Positions 1 through 6,096 of a stretch of DNA of 7,066 nt are shown here, in pieces. The notes beneath the pieces were generated by a model. The model was given only the letters and a program-made list of their open reading frames with translations. It was not told the origin of the DNA and ran no database searches. Every line of letters starts with the position of its first letter. Within the stretch, counting starts at the first letter, position 1. Position numbers and translations under genes: made by a program. The stretch covers positions 1 through 7,066 of the forward strand of contig JBGTLW010000131.1 in assembly GCA_041743835.1 (NCBI GenBank), read 5' to 3'. The DNA is from JBGTLW01 sp041743835 (GTDB taxonomy: Bacteria; Planctomycetota; Phycisphaerae; Phycisphaerales; Phycisphaeraceae).

Positions 1-256
1 AGCCCGGCGGGTCGGTGCGCTGGAGCAGTGGGCTGGAGCTGTGGGTGTCGGGCGCGATGAGCTCGGCCAGGTCCCAGTTGCGCTTGGCGAGGGTCTGGAG
101 GGTTTCGCTGGCGGGATGGCCCGCGATGGTTGCGCGGATGCCGACCGCGGCATGGTGCTCAGCCACCGCGTCCAGTTGGTCTTCACGGAGGCCGATGTAA
201 CACAGACTCGCCCCGCCGACGCGTCCTTCTTTCCAGGGTCCGTTGCCAAAGCTCAT
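1..256 (-). CDS. Unrecognised protein, N-terminal 85 codons (runs off left edge)
   Basis: The minus strand is open from an ATG at 256 down to base 1 without a stop, giving 85 codons. The protein begins MSFGNGPWKEGRVGGASLCY and continues with REDQLDAVAEHHAAVGIRAT and a segment around LAKRNWDLAELIAPDTHSSS. Third codon positions are mostly G or C, with C preferred, like the C-rich parts of the operon, which supports real coding. An in-frame TGA on the minus strand at 316-314 bounds the ORF upstream, and 256 is the first ATG after it. A purine-rich GAGAGA sits 7 bases before the ATG, a weak ribosome site at best. There is no signal peptide or membrane helix in the visible part. I do not recognise the family and assign no function. 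The gene is divergent from the transporter operon and could share its control region. The competing plus-strand ORF at 41-379 is judged a shadow of this one. Confidence 0.6.
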   Translation of the reverse strand, partial: MSFGNGPWKEGRVGGASLCYIGLREDQLDAVAEHHAAVGIRATIAGHPASETLQTLAKRNWDLAELIAPDTHSSSPLLQRTDPPG

Positions 257-401
257 GAGCGGGTCTCTCGGGGTGTGTTGGGTCGTTCGTGTGGTCTCGG
301 CTGGGATGATAGGTCAAAAACCGGCCGGCCTCAGCCTGGGCGTGGGCTGGGCACGGACGGCGTGTGGGTAAAGCGGTAAGCTACTGCTCTGGCATAGACC
401 A
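257..401. promoter_or_regulatory. Divergent intergenic region, presumed promoters of both directions
   Basis: These 145 bases separate the divergent starts at 256 (minus) and 402 (plus), so promoters for both transcripts are expected here. The clearest candidate is a minus-strand TATCAT, a one-mismatch -10 box, at 311-306. It would leave an untranslated leader of about 40 bases before the start at 256, but no good -35 box lies 17 bases upstream of it. No convincing -35/-10 pair is visible on the plus strand. A self-complementary CCGGCCGG/GGCCGGCC block lies at 321-330, next to a short A run at 316-320. It could be an operator but is equally expected by chance in such GC-rich DNA. No riboswitch or RNA gene is recognised. 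Confidence 0.35.
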
Positions 402-3400
402 ATGAATGGCATCTCGCGGAGTGCCGCTGGTTTGAAGATGAAAGGCCTATTGAGAACCGGGCTGGGGGTGGTGGGCGCGGCTGGGGGCGTGCTGCTGTCG
501 TTGTATGTCTTGGGGTACATGTTTCGCCCGGACCTTAGCCGGGCAGTGGCGTTGCCCCCGCCCGAGGCGATTGCTCAGGCCAAGCGTGCCTTGGCGGTGG
601 ATTTTGACCCCGCGAACCCGCCACGGTTCCATGTCCCGGTGGATTACGCCGCAGGGCCAGAGGCGGGCTGGTTCCCCAAGGGCGAGTCACCCCTGTTGGC
701 GGAGTTGGTGGCAGAGGGTTTGCTGCCCCCGGTTGCGCAGCGTGTCGGCCCCGAGCCGGTGGTCTATCGCGGGGTCGAGGGCATCGGGCGTTATGGCGGG
801 ACGTGGGTCGCGGCTGAGGGCGGGTTCGAGAACATCAGCCACCGCTATGCCGCCGCCACGCTGGTGCGGTGGTCGCCCGGCGGGGAGCCGATCGTCCCGC
901 ACATCGCCAGGGGCTGGGACATCTCCGACGACTTTCGCGAGTACACCATCCACCTCCGACGCGGCATCCGCTGGTCGGACGGCCACCCCTTCACCGCCGA
1001 CGACATCCTCTACTGGTGGGAGCACGAAGCCAACGACCCGATGGTCGAGCCCATCGTCCCCGCCATCATGACCATCCAGGGGCAGACCGGCCGGGTTGAG
1101 AAGGTGGACGACTTCACCGTGAAGTTCATCTTCCCCAAGCCGCACGGCCTGTTCCTCCAGCTCCTGGGCTGGAGCCACAACTCCCGGCTCTGCGGCTCAC
1201 CCCGCCACTACCTCCAGAAGTACCACCCGCGCATCGGCGACCCCGAGGTGATCGCTCACGCGATGGCCGCGACACAGCGCAGCTCGCCCGAGGACCTCTA
1301 TCTGCGACTCAAGCACGCGACCAATCCCGAGCACCCGCGGATGTGGCCGTGGCTCTATCACACCTACAAGGCGGATGCGCCCTACAGCTTCGTGCGTAAC
1401 CCGTATTACTTCGTGGTCGATGAGGCGGGCAACCAGTTGCCTTACGTTGACCAGATGCGGTGGGAGGCGGTGCAGAGCGGGATGATCTCCGCGGGGGTGG
1501 CGTCGGGCCGCTTCACGTTCAGCATCAACAAGTCCACCGACCTCACGCTGCTGATTGATGGGCAGTCGCGCGGGGATTACCGGGTGTACCGCTGGATGCG
1601 GGCCGACCGCTCCGACGCGATGATCCATGTGAACCTCAACCGCAAGGTCGAGGAGGGCAAGCCCGAGACCGCGAGCAAGCGCGAGCTGTTACGCAACAAA
1701 ACGTTCCGGCAGGCGTTGTCGCTGGCGATTGACCGGCAGGCGATTATTGATGTGAATTACTTCGGGGAGACCGTGCCCGCGCAGACCGCGCCGGGGCCGG
1801 AGTCTGCGTTCTACAACCCCCGCGCGTTCAGCGCGTTCACGGACTTTGACCCCGACACCGCCAACCGCATGCTCGATGAGATCGGGCTGACCCGGCGCGA
1901 CGCGCACGGCTACCGCACCGACCGCGAGGGCAGGCGGCTGACGTTTTTCCTCAACCATGCCGAGTGGCTCAACCCCGCGACCGCGCTGTTCATCGCGCAG
2001 GACTGGGGCCGGGTGGGCATCCGCACCATCCCCCGCATGCGCAGCGGCCGGATGTTCTACACCGAGAAGACCGGGCTGACGCACGACTTCACGATGTTCA
2101 CCGGGGAGAACGAGCTGTACCCGATCCTCCAGCCGCGCGTGTTCCTGCCCGTGGGCAATGAATCGAACTTCGCGCTGGCGTACGCCAAGTGGTACGAGCG
2201 GGGCGGGCTTTACGGCAACCCGGCCGCGGACGCGCCCGGCACCGAGCCGGTCCCCGAGGACCACCCCCTGCACGAAGCACTCACGATCTACGAGCAGCTC
2301 AAGCTCACCGGCGACAGGGATGAGCAGATCGCCCTGTTCAAGCGCATTACCGACATCGCGGCGGACAACACCTGGACCATCGGCATCTGCACGTCGCCGC
2401 GGTACGTCGTCTGCGTGAAGAATAACTTCCGCAACGTGCCCGAGCTCGGGGCGTACACGTTCAGCTTCCTCGCGCCCGCCAACTGCGGGCTGGAGACTTA
2501 CTTCTTCACCGATGCCGAGCACAGCCCCGCTGTGGCCGCGTCGATCAAGCAGCAGATCATCAGGATCACCCCCGCGCCCAACACCGTCACCGCGCAGGCC
2601 CGCGCGGCCGAGGCGGGCGGGGGTGTCACCGCGTCGGTGATCCGCTGGCTGTTCATCGGCATCGGGGCGGCGGTCCTGCTGCTGCTGGCGCTGCGCCACC
2701 CGTTTGTCGCCCGGCGGCTTGCGATCATGCTCCCGACGATGGCGGTGATCTCCGTGATCGTCTTCCTCATCATCGAGCTGCCGCCGGGCGACTACATCGA
2801 CGCACGCATCGCGGAGCTGCAAACACAGGGCGATGACGTCAACATGGCGGAGATCGAAGCGATCAAGCGGCGGTACCTCCTCGATGAGCCATTGATCGTG
2901 CGGTACAGCCACTGGGTCGGGCTCCACTGGTTCTTCAGCTACGAGCAATCCGACATGGGCCTGATGCAGGGGCACCTCGGCTTCTCCATGACCAACCACG
3001 ACCGCCCCGTCAACCAGGTCGTCGGCGACCGCATCACGCTCACGTTCCTCATCTCGCTGGGCACGATCCTCTTCACCTGGGCGCTGGCGATCCCGATCGG
3101 GATCTTCTCAGCGGCGAGGCAGTACTCGTTCTGGGACTACACCGCGACGCTCATCGGGTTCGTCGGGATGTGCGTGCCCTCGTTCCTGCTCGCGCTGCTG
3201 TTGATGTTCTTCAGCCAGGAGGTATTGGGCATCCACATCGATCGGCTGTTCAGCGAGAAGTACGCGATGGAGCCACGCTGGAGCGTCGGCAAGTTCCTCG
3301 ACCTGCTCAAGCACATCTGGGCGCCCGTGCTGATCCTGGGCATCGGCGGCACGGCGGGCATGATCCGCATCATGCGCGGCAACCTGCTCGATGAACTGCA

Positions 3401-3731
3401 AAAACCCTACGTCACCACCGCGCGGGCAAAGGGCGTCCGACCTATGCGACTCCTCCTCAAGTACCCCGTCCGACTCGCGCTTAACCCGTTCATCTCCGGC
3501 ATCGGGGGCATCTTCCCGCAGCTGATCTCCGGCGGAACACTCGTCGCGGTCGTGCTCAGCCTGCCCACCGTCGGCCCGCTCATGCTCGAAGCACTCGAAA
3601 ACGAAGACACCTACCTCGCGGGCTCCATGCTCATGGTGCTCAGCCTGCTGGGAATCCTCGGCGTGCTCGTCAGTGACCTCCTCCTCCTGATCCTGGACCC
3701 ACGCATCCGATTCGAAGGAGGATCAAGATGA
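402..3731 (+). CDS. Solute-binding protein fused to DppB/OppB-type ABC permease
   Basis: The product (1109 residues) joins two subunits that are usually separate. Residues 16-41 form a membrane anchor after a basic N-terminus (R6, K12, K14, R18). No lipobox cysteine is present. Residues about 90-707 form an SBP_bac_5-type binding domain: YGGTW at 131-135, WSDGHPFTADD at 191-201, and FRQALSLAIDR at 435-445, the conserved hinge-side motif of DppA/OppA proteins. A linker at 708-748 leads to an extra helix at about 749-764. Residues about 770-1109 are a full-length permease: ARRLAIMLPT then the helix at 773-791, PPGD at 794-797, the cytoplasmic EAA-like loop YVTTARAKGV at 1003-1012 that docks the ATPase, and the family-typical ending LLLILDPRIRF. 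It should capture solute outside the cytoplasmic membrane and pass it to a channel formed with the downstream permease. The ATG at 438 (M13) is an alternative start; neither site has a clear Shine-Dalgarno sequence, and an in-frame TAA at 369-371 bounds the ORF. The substrate is peptide or oligosaccharide, unresolved. Confidence 0.93.
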   Translation: MNGISRSAAGLKMKGLLRTGLGVVGAAGGVLLSLYVLGYMFRPDLSRAVALPPPEAIAQAKRALAVDFDPANPPRFHVPVDYAAGPEAGWFPKGESPLLAELVAEGLLPPVAQRVGPEPVVYRGVEGIGRYGGTWVAAEGGFENISHRYAAATLVRWSPGGEPIVPHIARGWDISDDFREYTIHLRRGIRWSDGHPFTADDILYWWEHEANDPMVEPIVPAIMTIQGQTGRVEKVDDFTVKFIFPKPHGLFLQLLGWSHNSRLCGSPRHYLQKYHPRIGDPEVIAHAMAATQRSSPEDLYLRLKHATNPEHPRMWPWLYHTYKADAPYSFVRNPYYFVVDEAGNQLPYVDQMRWEAVQSGMISAGVASGRFTFSINKSTDLTLLIDGQSRGDYRVYRWMRADRSDAMIHVNLNRKVEEGKPETASKRELLRNKTFRQALSLAIDRQAIIDVNYFGETVPAQTAPGPESAFYNPRAFSAFTDFDPDTANRMLDEIGLTRRDAHGYRTDREGRRLTFFLNHAEWLNPATALFIAQDWGRVGIRTIPRMRSGRMFYTEKTGLTHDFTMFTGENELYPILQPRVFLPVGNESNFALAYAKWYERGGLYGNPAADAPGTEPVPEDHPLHEALTIYEQLKLTGDRDEQIALFKRITDIAADNTWTIGICTSPRYVVCVKNNFRNVPELGAYTFSFLAPANCGLETYFFTDAEHSPAVAASIKQQIIRITPAPNTVTAQARAAEAGGGVTASVIRWLFIGIGAAVLLLLALRHPFVARRLAIMLPTMAVISVIVFLIIELPPGDYIDARIAELQTQGDDVNMAEIEAIKRRYLLDEPLIVRYSHWVGLHWFFSYEQSDMGLMQGHLGFSMTNHDRPVNQVVGDRITLTFLISLGTILFTWALAIPIGIFSAARQYSFWDYTATLIGFVGMCVPSFLLALLLMFFSQEVLGIHIDRLFSEKYAMEPRWSVGKFLDLLKHIWAPVLILGIGGTAGMIRIMRGNLLDELQKPYVTTARAKGVRPMRLLLKYPVRLALNPFISGIGGIFPQLISGGTLVAVVLSLPTVGPLMLEALENEDTYLAGSMLMVLSLLGILGVLVSDLLLLILDPRIRFEGGSR
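3715..3721 (+). promoter_or_regulatory. Strong ribosome-binding site for the second permease
   Basis: AAGGAGG lies 6 bases before the ATG at 3728, inside the last codons of the upstream fusion gene. It is the best Shine-Dalgarno match in the window and fixes 3728 as the start of the second permease, so the odd repetitive N-terminus of that protein is really translated. The start also overlaps the upstream stop (ATGA at 3728-3731), an arrangement typical of translational coupling. Confidence 0.85.
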
Positions 3732-5062
3732 CACACCCCGCCCCCGCCCCCGCCCCCGGAAGTAACCCCGGAAGTAGCCCCGGAAGTTCCGCCCAAAGTA
3801 GCCCCGGAAGTTCCCCGGAACTCCCCCCGGAGTTCTCCGCTGAAGAATCGGCGAATCTCTCGGGCGATCCCTTGCCGGGGGAGTCGGTGGGGGGTGAAGT
3901 TGTGGGCGTGATGGGTGCGACGGGCACGGCCCGGCCGGGGCTGTGGGTGGAGGTGGCTGAACCCTCGCAATCGCAGTGGCAGCTCATCGGCAAGCGGTTT
4001 GGTCGTCACAGGTTGGCGCAGGTCTCGCTTGCGGTGTTGGTGGTGTTTTATCTTGCGGCTTTGTTTGCCGAGGCGATCGCGCCGTATTCGTCGAACTGGC
4101 GTGATGTCGGCCACGCCTATTGTCCGCCGCAGCTCCCGCGTTGGAGCTTGTCGGAGGGCTGGCACGTGTATCTGGTGCAGCAGCACGTGGACCCGGTGAG
4201 CAGGAAGAAGACGTATGTCGAGGTGGTGGAGCAGGCGGTGCCGTTGGGCTTCTGGGTGCGGGGTGAGCCCTACACGATGTGGGGCTTGTGGCAGACGGAC
4301 CGGCGGCTGTTCGGTGTGGACCACGCGCGTTGGCAGCCGGGCGCAGCTTATACGGATGCGCTGCCGACGTTCTACTTCCTCGGGGCAGACCAGTACGGCC
4401 ACGACATCTTCAGCCGGGTGGTGATGGGCGCGCGGATTTCCCTGTCGGTCGGCATCGTGGCGATCACGGTGACTTTTTTCCTTGGCGTGTTCATCGGCGG
4501 GGTGTCCGGGTACGTCGGTGGGTTCATCGACAACCTCATCCAGCGGTTTATGGAGATCATCAACAGCTTCCCGCACCTGCCGTTGTGGCTGGCGCTTGGG
4601 GCGCTGATGCCCGATGAGTGGTCGCCCTTGCAGAACTACTTCGGCATCACCGTGGTGCTGGCGCTCTTGTCGTGGACGGGGCTGGCGCGGGTGGTGCGTG
4701 GCAAGCTGCTGAGCCTGCGCGAGGAGGACTATGCCGTCGCCGCCAGGCTGCTGGGCGCAAGCCACAGCCGGGTGATCTTCTTCCACCTCGTGCCCGGCTT
4801 CACCAGCCACATCATCGTGGCGCTGACGCTGTCGGTCCCGGCGATGATTCTGGGTGAGACGGCTCTGAGCTTCCTGGGCGTGGGCCTGCGCCCGCCGGTG
4901 GTCAGTTGGGGCGTCATGCTTCAGGACTGCCTGAACATGCAGGCGCTGGCGAATTACCCGTGGCTGCTGCTTCCCGCGTTCTTCATCGTGGTGACCGTGC
5001 TTTGCTTCAACTTCCTGGGCGATGGCCTGCGCGATGCCGCGGACCCGTACTCGACGCTGTAG
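3728..5062 (+). CDS. DppC/OppC-type ABC permease with Pro/Ser/Gly-rich N-terminal tail
   Basis: This is the second membrane subunit of the importer (444 residues against about 300 for classical DppC). Residues 1-78 are a low-complexity tail: alternating Pro-Ala, then repeats of Pro-Gly-Ser-Ser, then an acidic stretch. The conserved family region begins near residue 80 (SQWQLIGKRF), followed by the first helix at about 98-118. Residues about 120-217 form an unusually long loop that should face outside. Next comes LGADQYGHDIFSRVVMGARI (218-237), the counterpart of the family motif LGTDxxGRDxxSRxxxGxRxS. Further helices follow, then the EAA loop EEDYAVAARLLGAS (332-345) that contacts an ATPase, and FLGVGLRPP near the C-terminus. 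It should pair with the permease half of the upstream fusion. The first-helix topology puts the repetitive tail in the cytoplasm, on the ATPase side. The long loop is, from memory, typical of the subfamily with PPGDY-type partner permeases; the tail is not. Confidence 0.93.
   Translation: MTHPAPAPAPGSNPGSSPGSSAQSSPGSSPELPPEFSAEESANLSGDPLPGESVGGEVVGVMGATGTARPGLWVEVAEPSQSQWQLIGKRFGRHRLAQVSLAVLVVFYLAALFAEAIAPYSSNWRDVGHAYCPPQLPRWSLSEGWHVYLVQQHVDPVSRKKTYVEVVEQAVPLGFWVRGEPYTMWGLWQTDRRLFGVDHARWQPGAAYTDALPTFYFLGADQYGHDIFSRVVMGARISLSVGIVAITVTFFLGVFIGGVSGYVGGFIDNLIQRFMEIINSFPHLPLWLALGALMPDEWSPLQNYFGITVVLALLSWTGLARVVRGKLLSLREEDYAVAARLLGASHSRVIFFHLVPGFTSHIIVALTLSVPAMILGETALSFLGVGLRPPVVSWGVMLQDCLNMQALANYPWLLLPAFFIVVTVLCFNFLGDGLRDAADPYSTL
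3735..3814 (+). repeat. In-gene tandem repeats: hexamer CCCCCG and 12-mer CCCGGAAGTAGC
   Basis: ACCCCG followed by three exact copies of CCCCCG runs from 3735 to 3758 and encodes Pro-Ala pairs. From 3755 to 3814 come five 12-base units of the form CCCGGAAGTxxC. Units 1, 2, 3 and 5 share CCCGGAAGT; unit 4 is degenerate (GCCCAAAGTAGC). They encode Pro-Gly-Ser-Asn, Pro-Gly-Ser-Ser (twice), Ala-Gln-Ser-Ser and Pro-Gly-Ser-Ser. Both unit lengths are multiples of three, so copy-number change would lengthen or shorten the tail without breaking the frame. Confidence 0.85.
3818..3835 (+). other. Perfect 7-bp hairpin in the early coding region
   Basis: GAACTCC (3818-3824) and GGAGTTC (3829-3835) are exact inverted repeats around a CCCC loop, about 90 bases into the second permease gene. 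An overlapping alternative pairs AGTTCC (3809-3814) with GGAACT (3817-3822), but its 2-base loop is too tight to form as drawn. No T run follows and the hairpin lies inside an intact gene, so it is not a terminator. Any effect on translation or mRNA stability is inference. Confidence 0.5.
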
Positions 5063-5067
5063 AACCC

Positions 5068-6096
5068 ATGACCCCACCGACCCCCGACAACCTGCTCGAA
5101 GTCATCGGCCTCAAGACGCACTTCTTCGTCGATGGCAAGGTCATCAAGGCGGTGGACGGCGCATCGTTTGTCGTGCAACGCGGCAAGATCCTGGCGATCG
5201 TCGGTGAATCGGGCTGTGGCAAGAGCGTCACGTCTTACTCGATCCTCCGGCTGATCCAGAAGCCCGGCCGCATCGTCGAGGGCCGGATCGTGCTCCACCC
5301 CGGCGGGGACCAGCCACCGATCGACATCGCGGCACTGGGGGAGAAGTCGGACTTGCTGTACCGGGTGCGGGGCGGGCTGATCAGCATGATCTTCCAGGAG
5401 CCGATGACCGCGCTATCCCCCGTGCACACGATCGGCAACCAGATCTGCGAGGCGATCCGTCTGCACCAGCCTTTGAGCCGGGCCGAGGCTGCGGCCCGCG
5501 CGGTGGAGATGCTGGGGAAGGTGGGCATCCCCACCCCCGCCCGCCGGATGACGCAGTACCCCCACGAGTTGTCGGGCGGGATGCGTCAGCGTGTGGTGAT
5601 CGCGATGGCGCTGGTGTGCAACCCCGTGTTGCTGATCGCCGACGAACCGACCACCGCGCTGGATGTCACCATCCAGGCGCAGATTCTGCGGCTGATCAAG
5701 CAGATGCGGGACGAGTTGGGCACGGCTGTGCTGCTGATCACGCACGACCTTGGCGTGGTGGCGCAGACCGCGGACGAGGTGGCGGTGATGTACCTGGGCC
5801 GGATCGTGGAGCAGGCGCCGGTGCGTGACCTGATGAAGCAGCCGCGTCACCCGTACACGATGGGTCTGCTGGCGTCGCTGCCGAGCACGCACGCCTCGCG
5901 TGGCGAGCGCTTGCCGAGCATCGCGGGGACGGTTCCGTCGCTGACACGGCTGCCGCCGGGCTGCCCTTTCCACCCGCGTTGCCTCTATGCCGAGCGTGGC
6001 CGCTGCGATGTGGGCGAGGCTCCGCCGCTGGAGGTGCTGGTGGGTGGCCGGCAGGTCGCGTGCATCCGGTCACAGGAGATCGCCGATGGCAAGTGA
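5068..6096 (+). CDS. Dpp/Opp-type ABC transporter ATPase (DppD/OppD class)
   Basis: This is the first of two cytoplasmic ATPases that power the importer (342 residues, normal for the family). All nucleotide-binding elements are intact: Walker A GESGCGKS at 46-53, Q-loop Gln110 in IFQEP, signature LSGGMRQR at 168-175, Walker B LLIADEP with Asp192 and catalytic Glu193, and H-loop His226 in THDLG. The C-terminal oligopeptide-transporter extension has four cysteines, C299, C305, C313 and C332 (CPFHPRC then C and C). This pattern is known to hold a [4Fe-4S] cluster in DppD/OppD-type subunits. The start at 5068 gives the family-typical opening LLEVIGLKTHF. The frame stays open upstream to an ATG at 4906, but that start would overlap the permease gene by more than 150 bases. 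The gap from the permease stop is only 5 bases and no Shine-Dalgarno site is seen, so translation probably depends on coupling. Confidence 0.95.
   Translation: MTPPTPDNLLEVIGLKTHFFVDGKVIKAVDGASFVVQRGKILAIVGESGCGKSVTSYSILRLIQKPGRIVEGRIVLHPGGDQPPIDIAALGEKSDLLYRVRGGLISMIFQEPMTALSPVHTIGNQICEAIRLHQPLSRAEAAARAVEMLGKVGIPTPARRMTQYPHELSGGMRQRVVIAMALVCNPVLLIADEPTTALDVTIQAQILRLIKQMRDELGTAVLLITHDLGVVAQTADEVAVMYLGRIVEQAPVRDLMKQPRHPYTMGLLASLPSTHASRGERLPSIAGTVPSLTRLPPGCPFHPRCLYAERGRCDVGEAPPLEVLVGGRQVACIRSQEIADGK
6074..6079 (+). promoter_or_regulatory. Ribosome-binding site for the second ATPase
   Basis: AGGAGA lies 6 bases before the ATG at 6086, within the end of the preceding ATPase gene. It supports 6086 as the start, which gives an 11-base overlap between the two ATPase genes. 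Confidence 0.7.

Noticed and set aside
278..307. Possible plus-strand promoter with TTGGGT as -35 box
   Set aside because: At 17-18 bases spacing the -10 position reads CTGGGA or TGGGAT, too poor a match to call.
332..349. Inverted repeat CAGCC/GGCTG in the intergenic region
   Set aside because: A 5-bp GC stem is expected by chance here, and it has neither a T run nor symmetry strong enough to suggest a terminator or operator.
41..379. Plus-strand open frame of 112 codons at the left edge
   Set aside because: It overlaps the minus-strand frame at 1-256, which has better codon composition, and it runs through the divergent intergenic region to within about 20 bases of the importer start.
1689..2999. 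Minus-strand open frame of 436 codons opposite the fusion gene
   Set aside because: Antisense shadow of the binding domain and permease; the Arg/Asp/Gly-rich translation shows no recognisable domain.
3755..3814. 12-base repeats as a CRISPR array or mobile-element end
   Set aside because: The units are short, contiguous and without spacers, in frame within a gene and translated as Pro-Gly-Ser-Ser; they are coding low-complexity repeats.
4906..5067. Upstream ATG at 4906 as the start of the first ATPase
   Set aside because: It would add 54 residues read out of frame from the permease gene; the family-typical start is at 5068.
3611..5077. Minus-strand open frame of 488 codons opposite the C permease
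   Set aside because: It lies antisense to a gene with clear family motifs, and its translation is a low-complexity run of Arg, His, Gln and Pro typical of antisense frames in GC-rich coding DNA.
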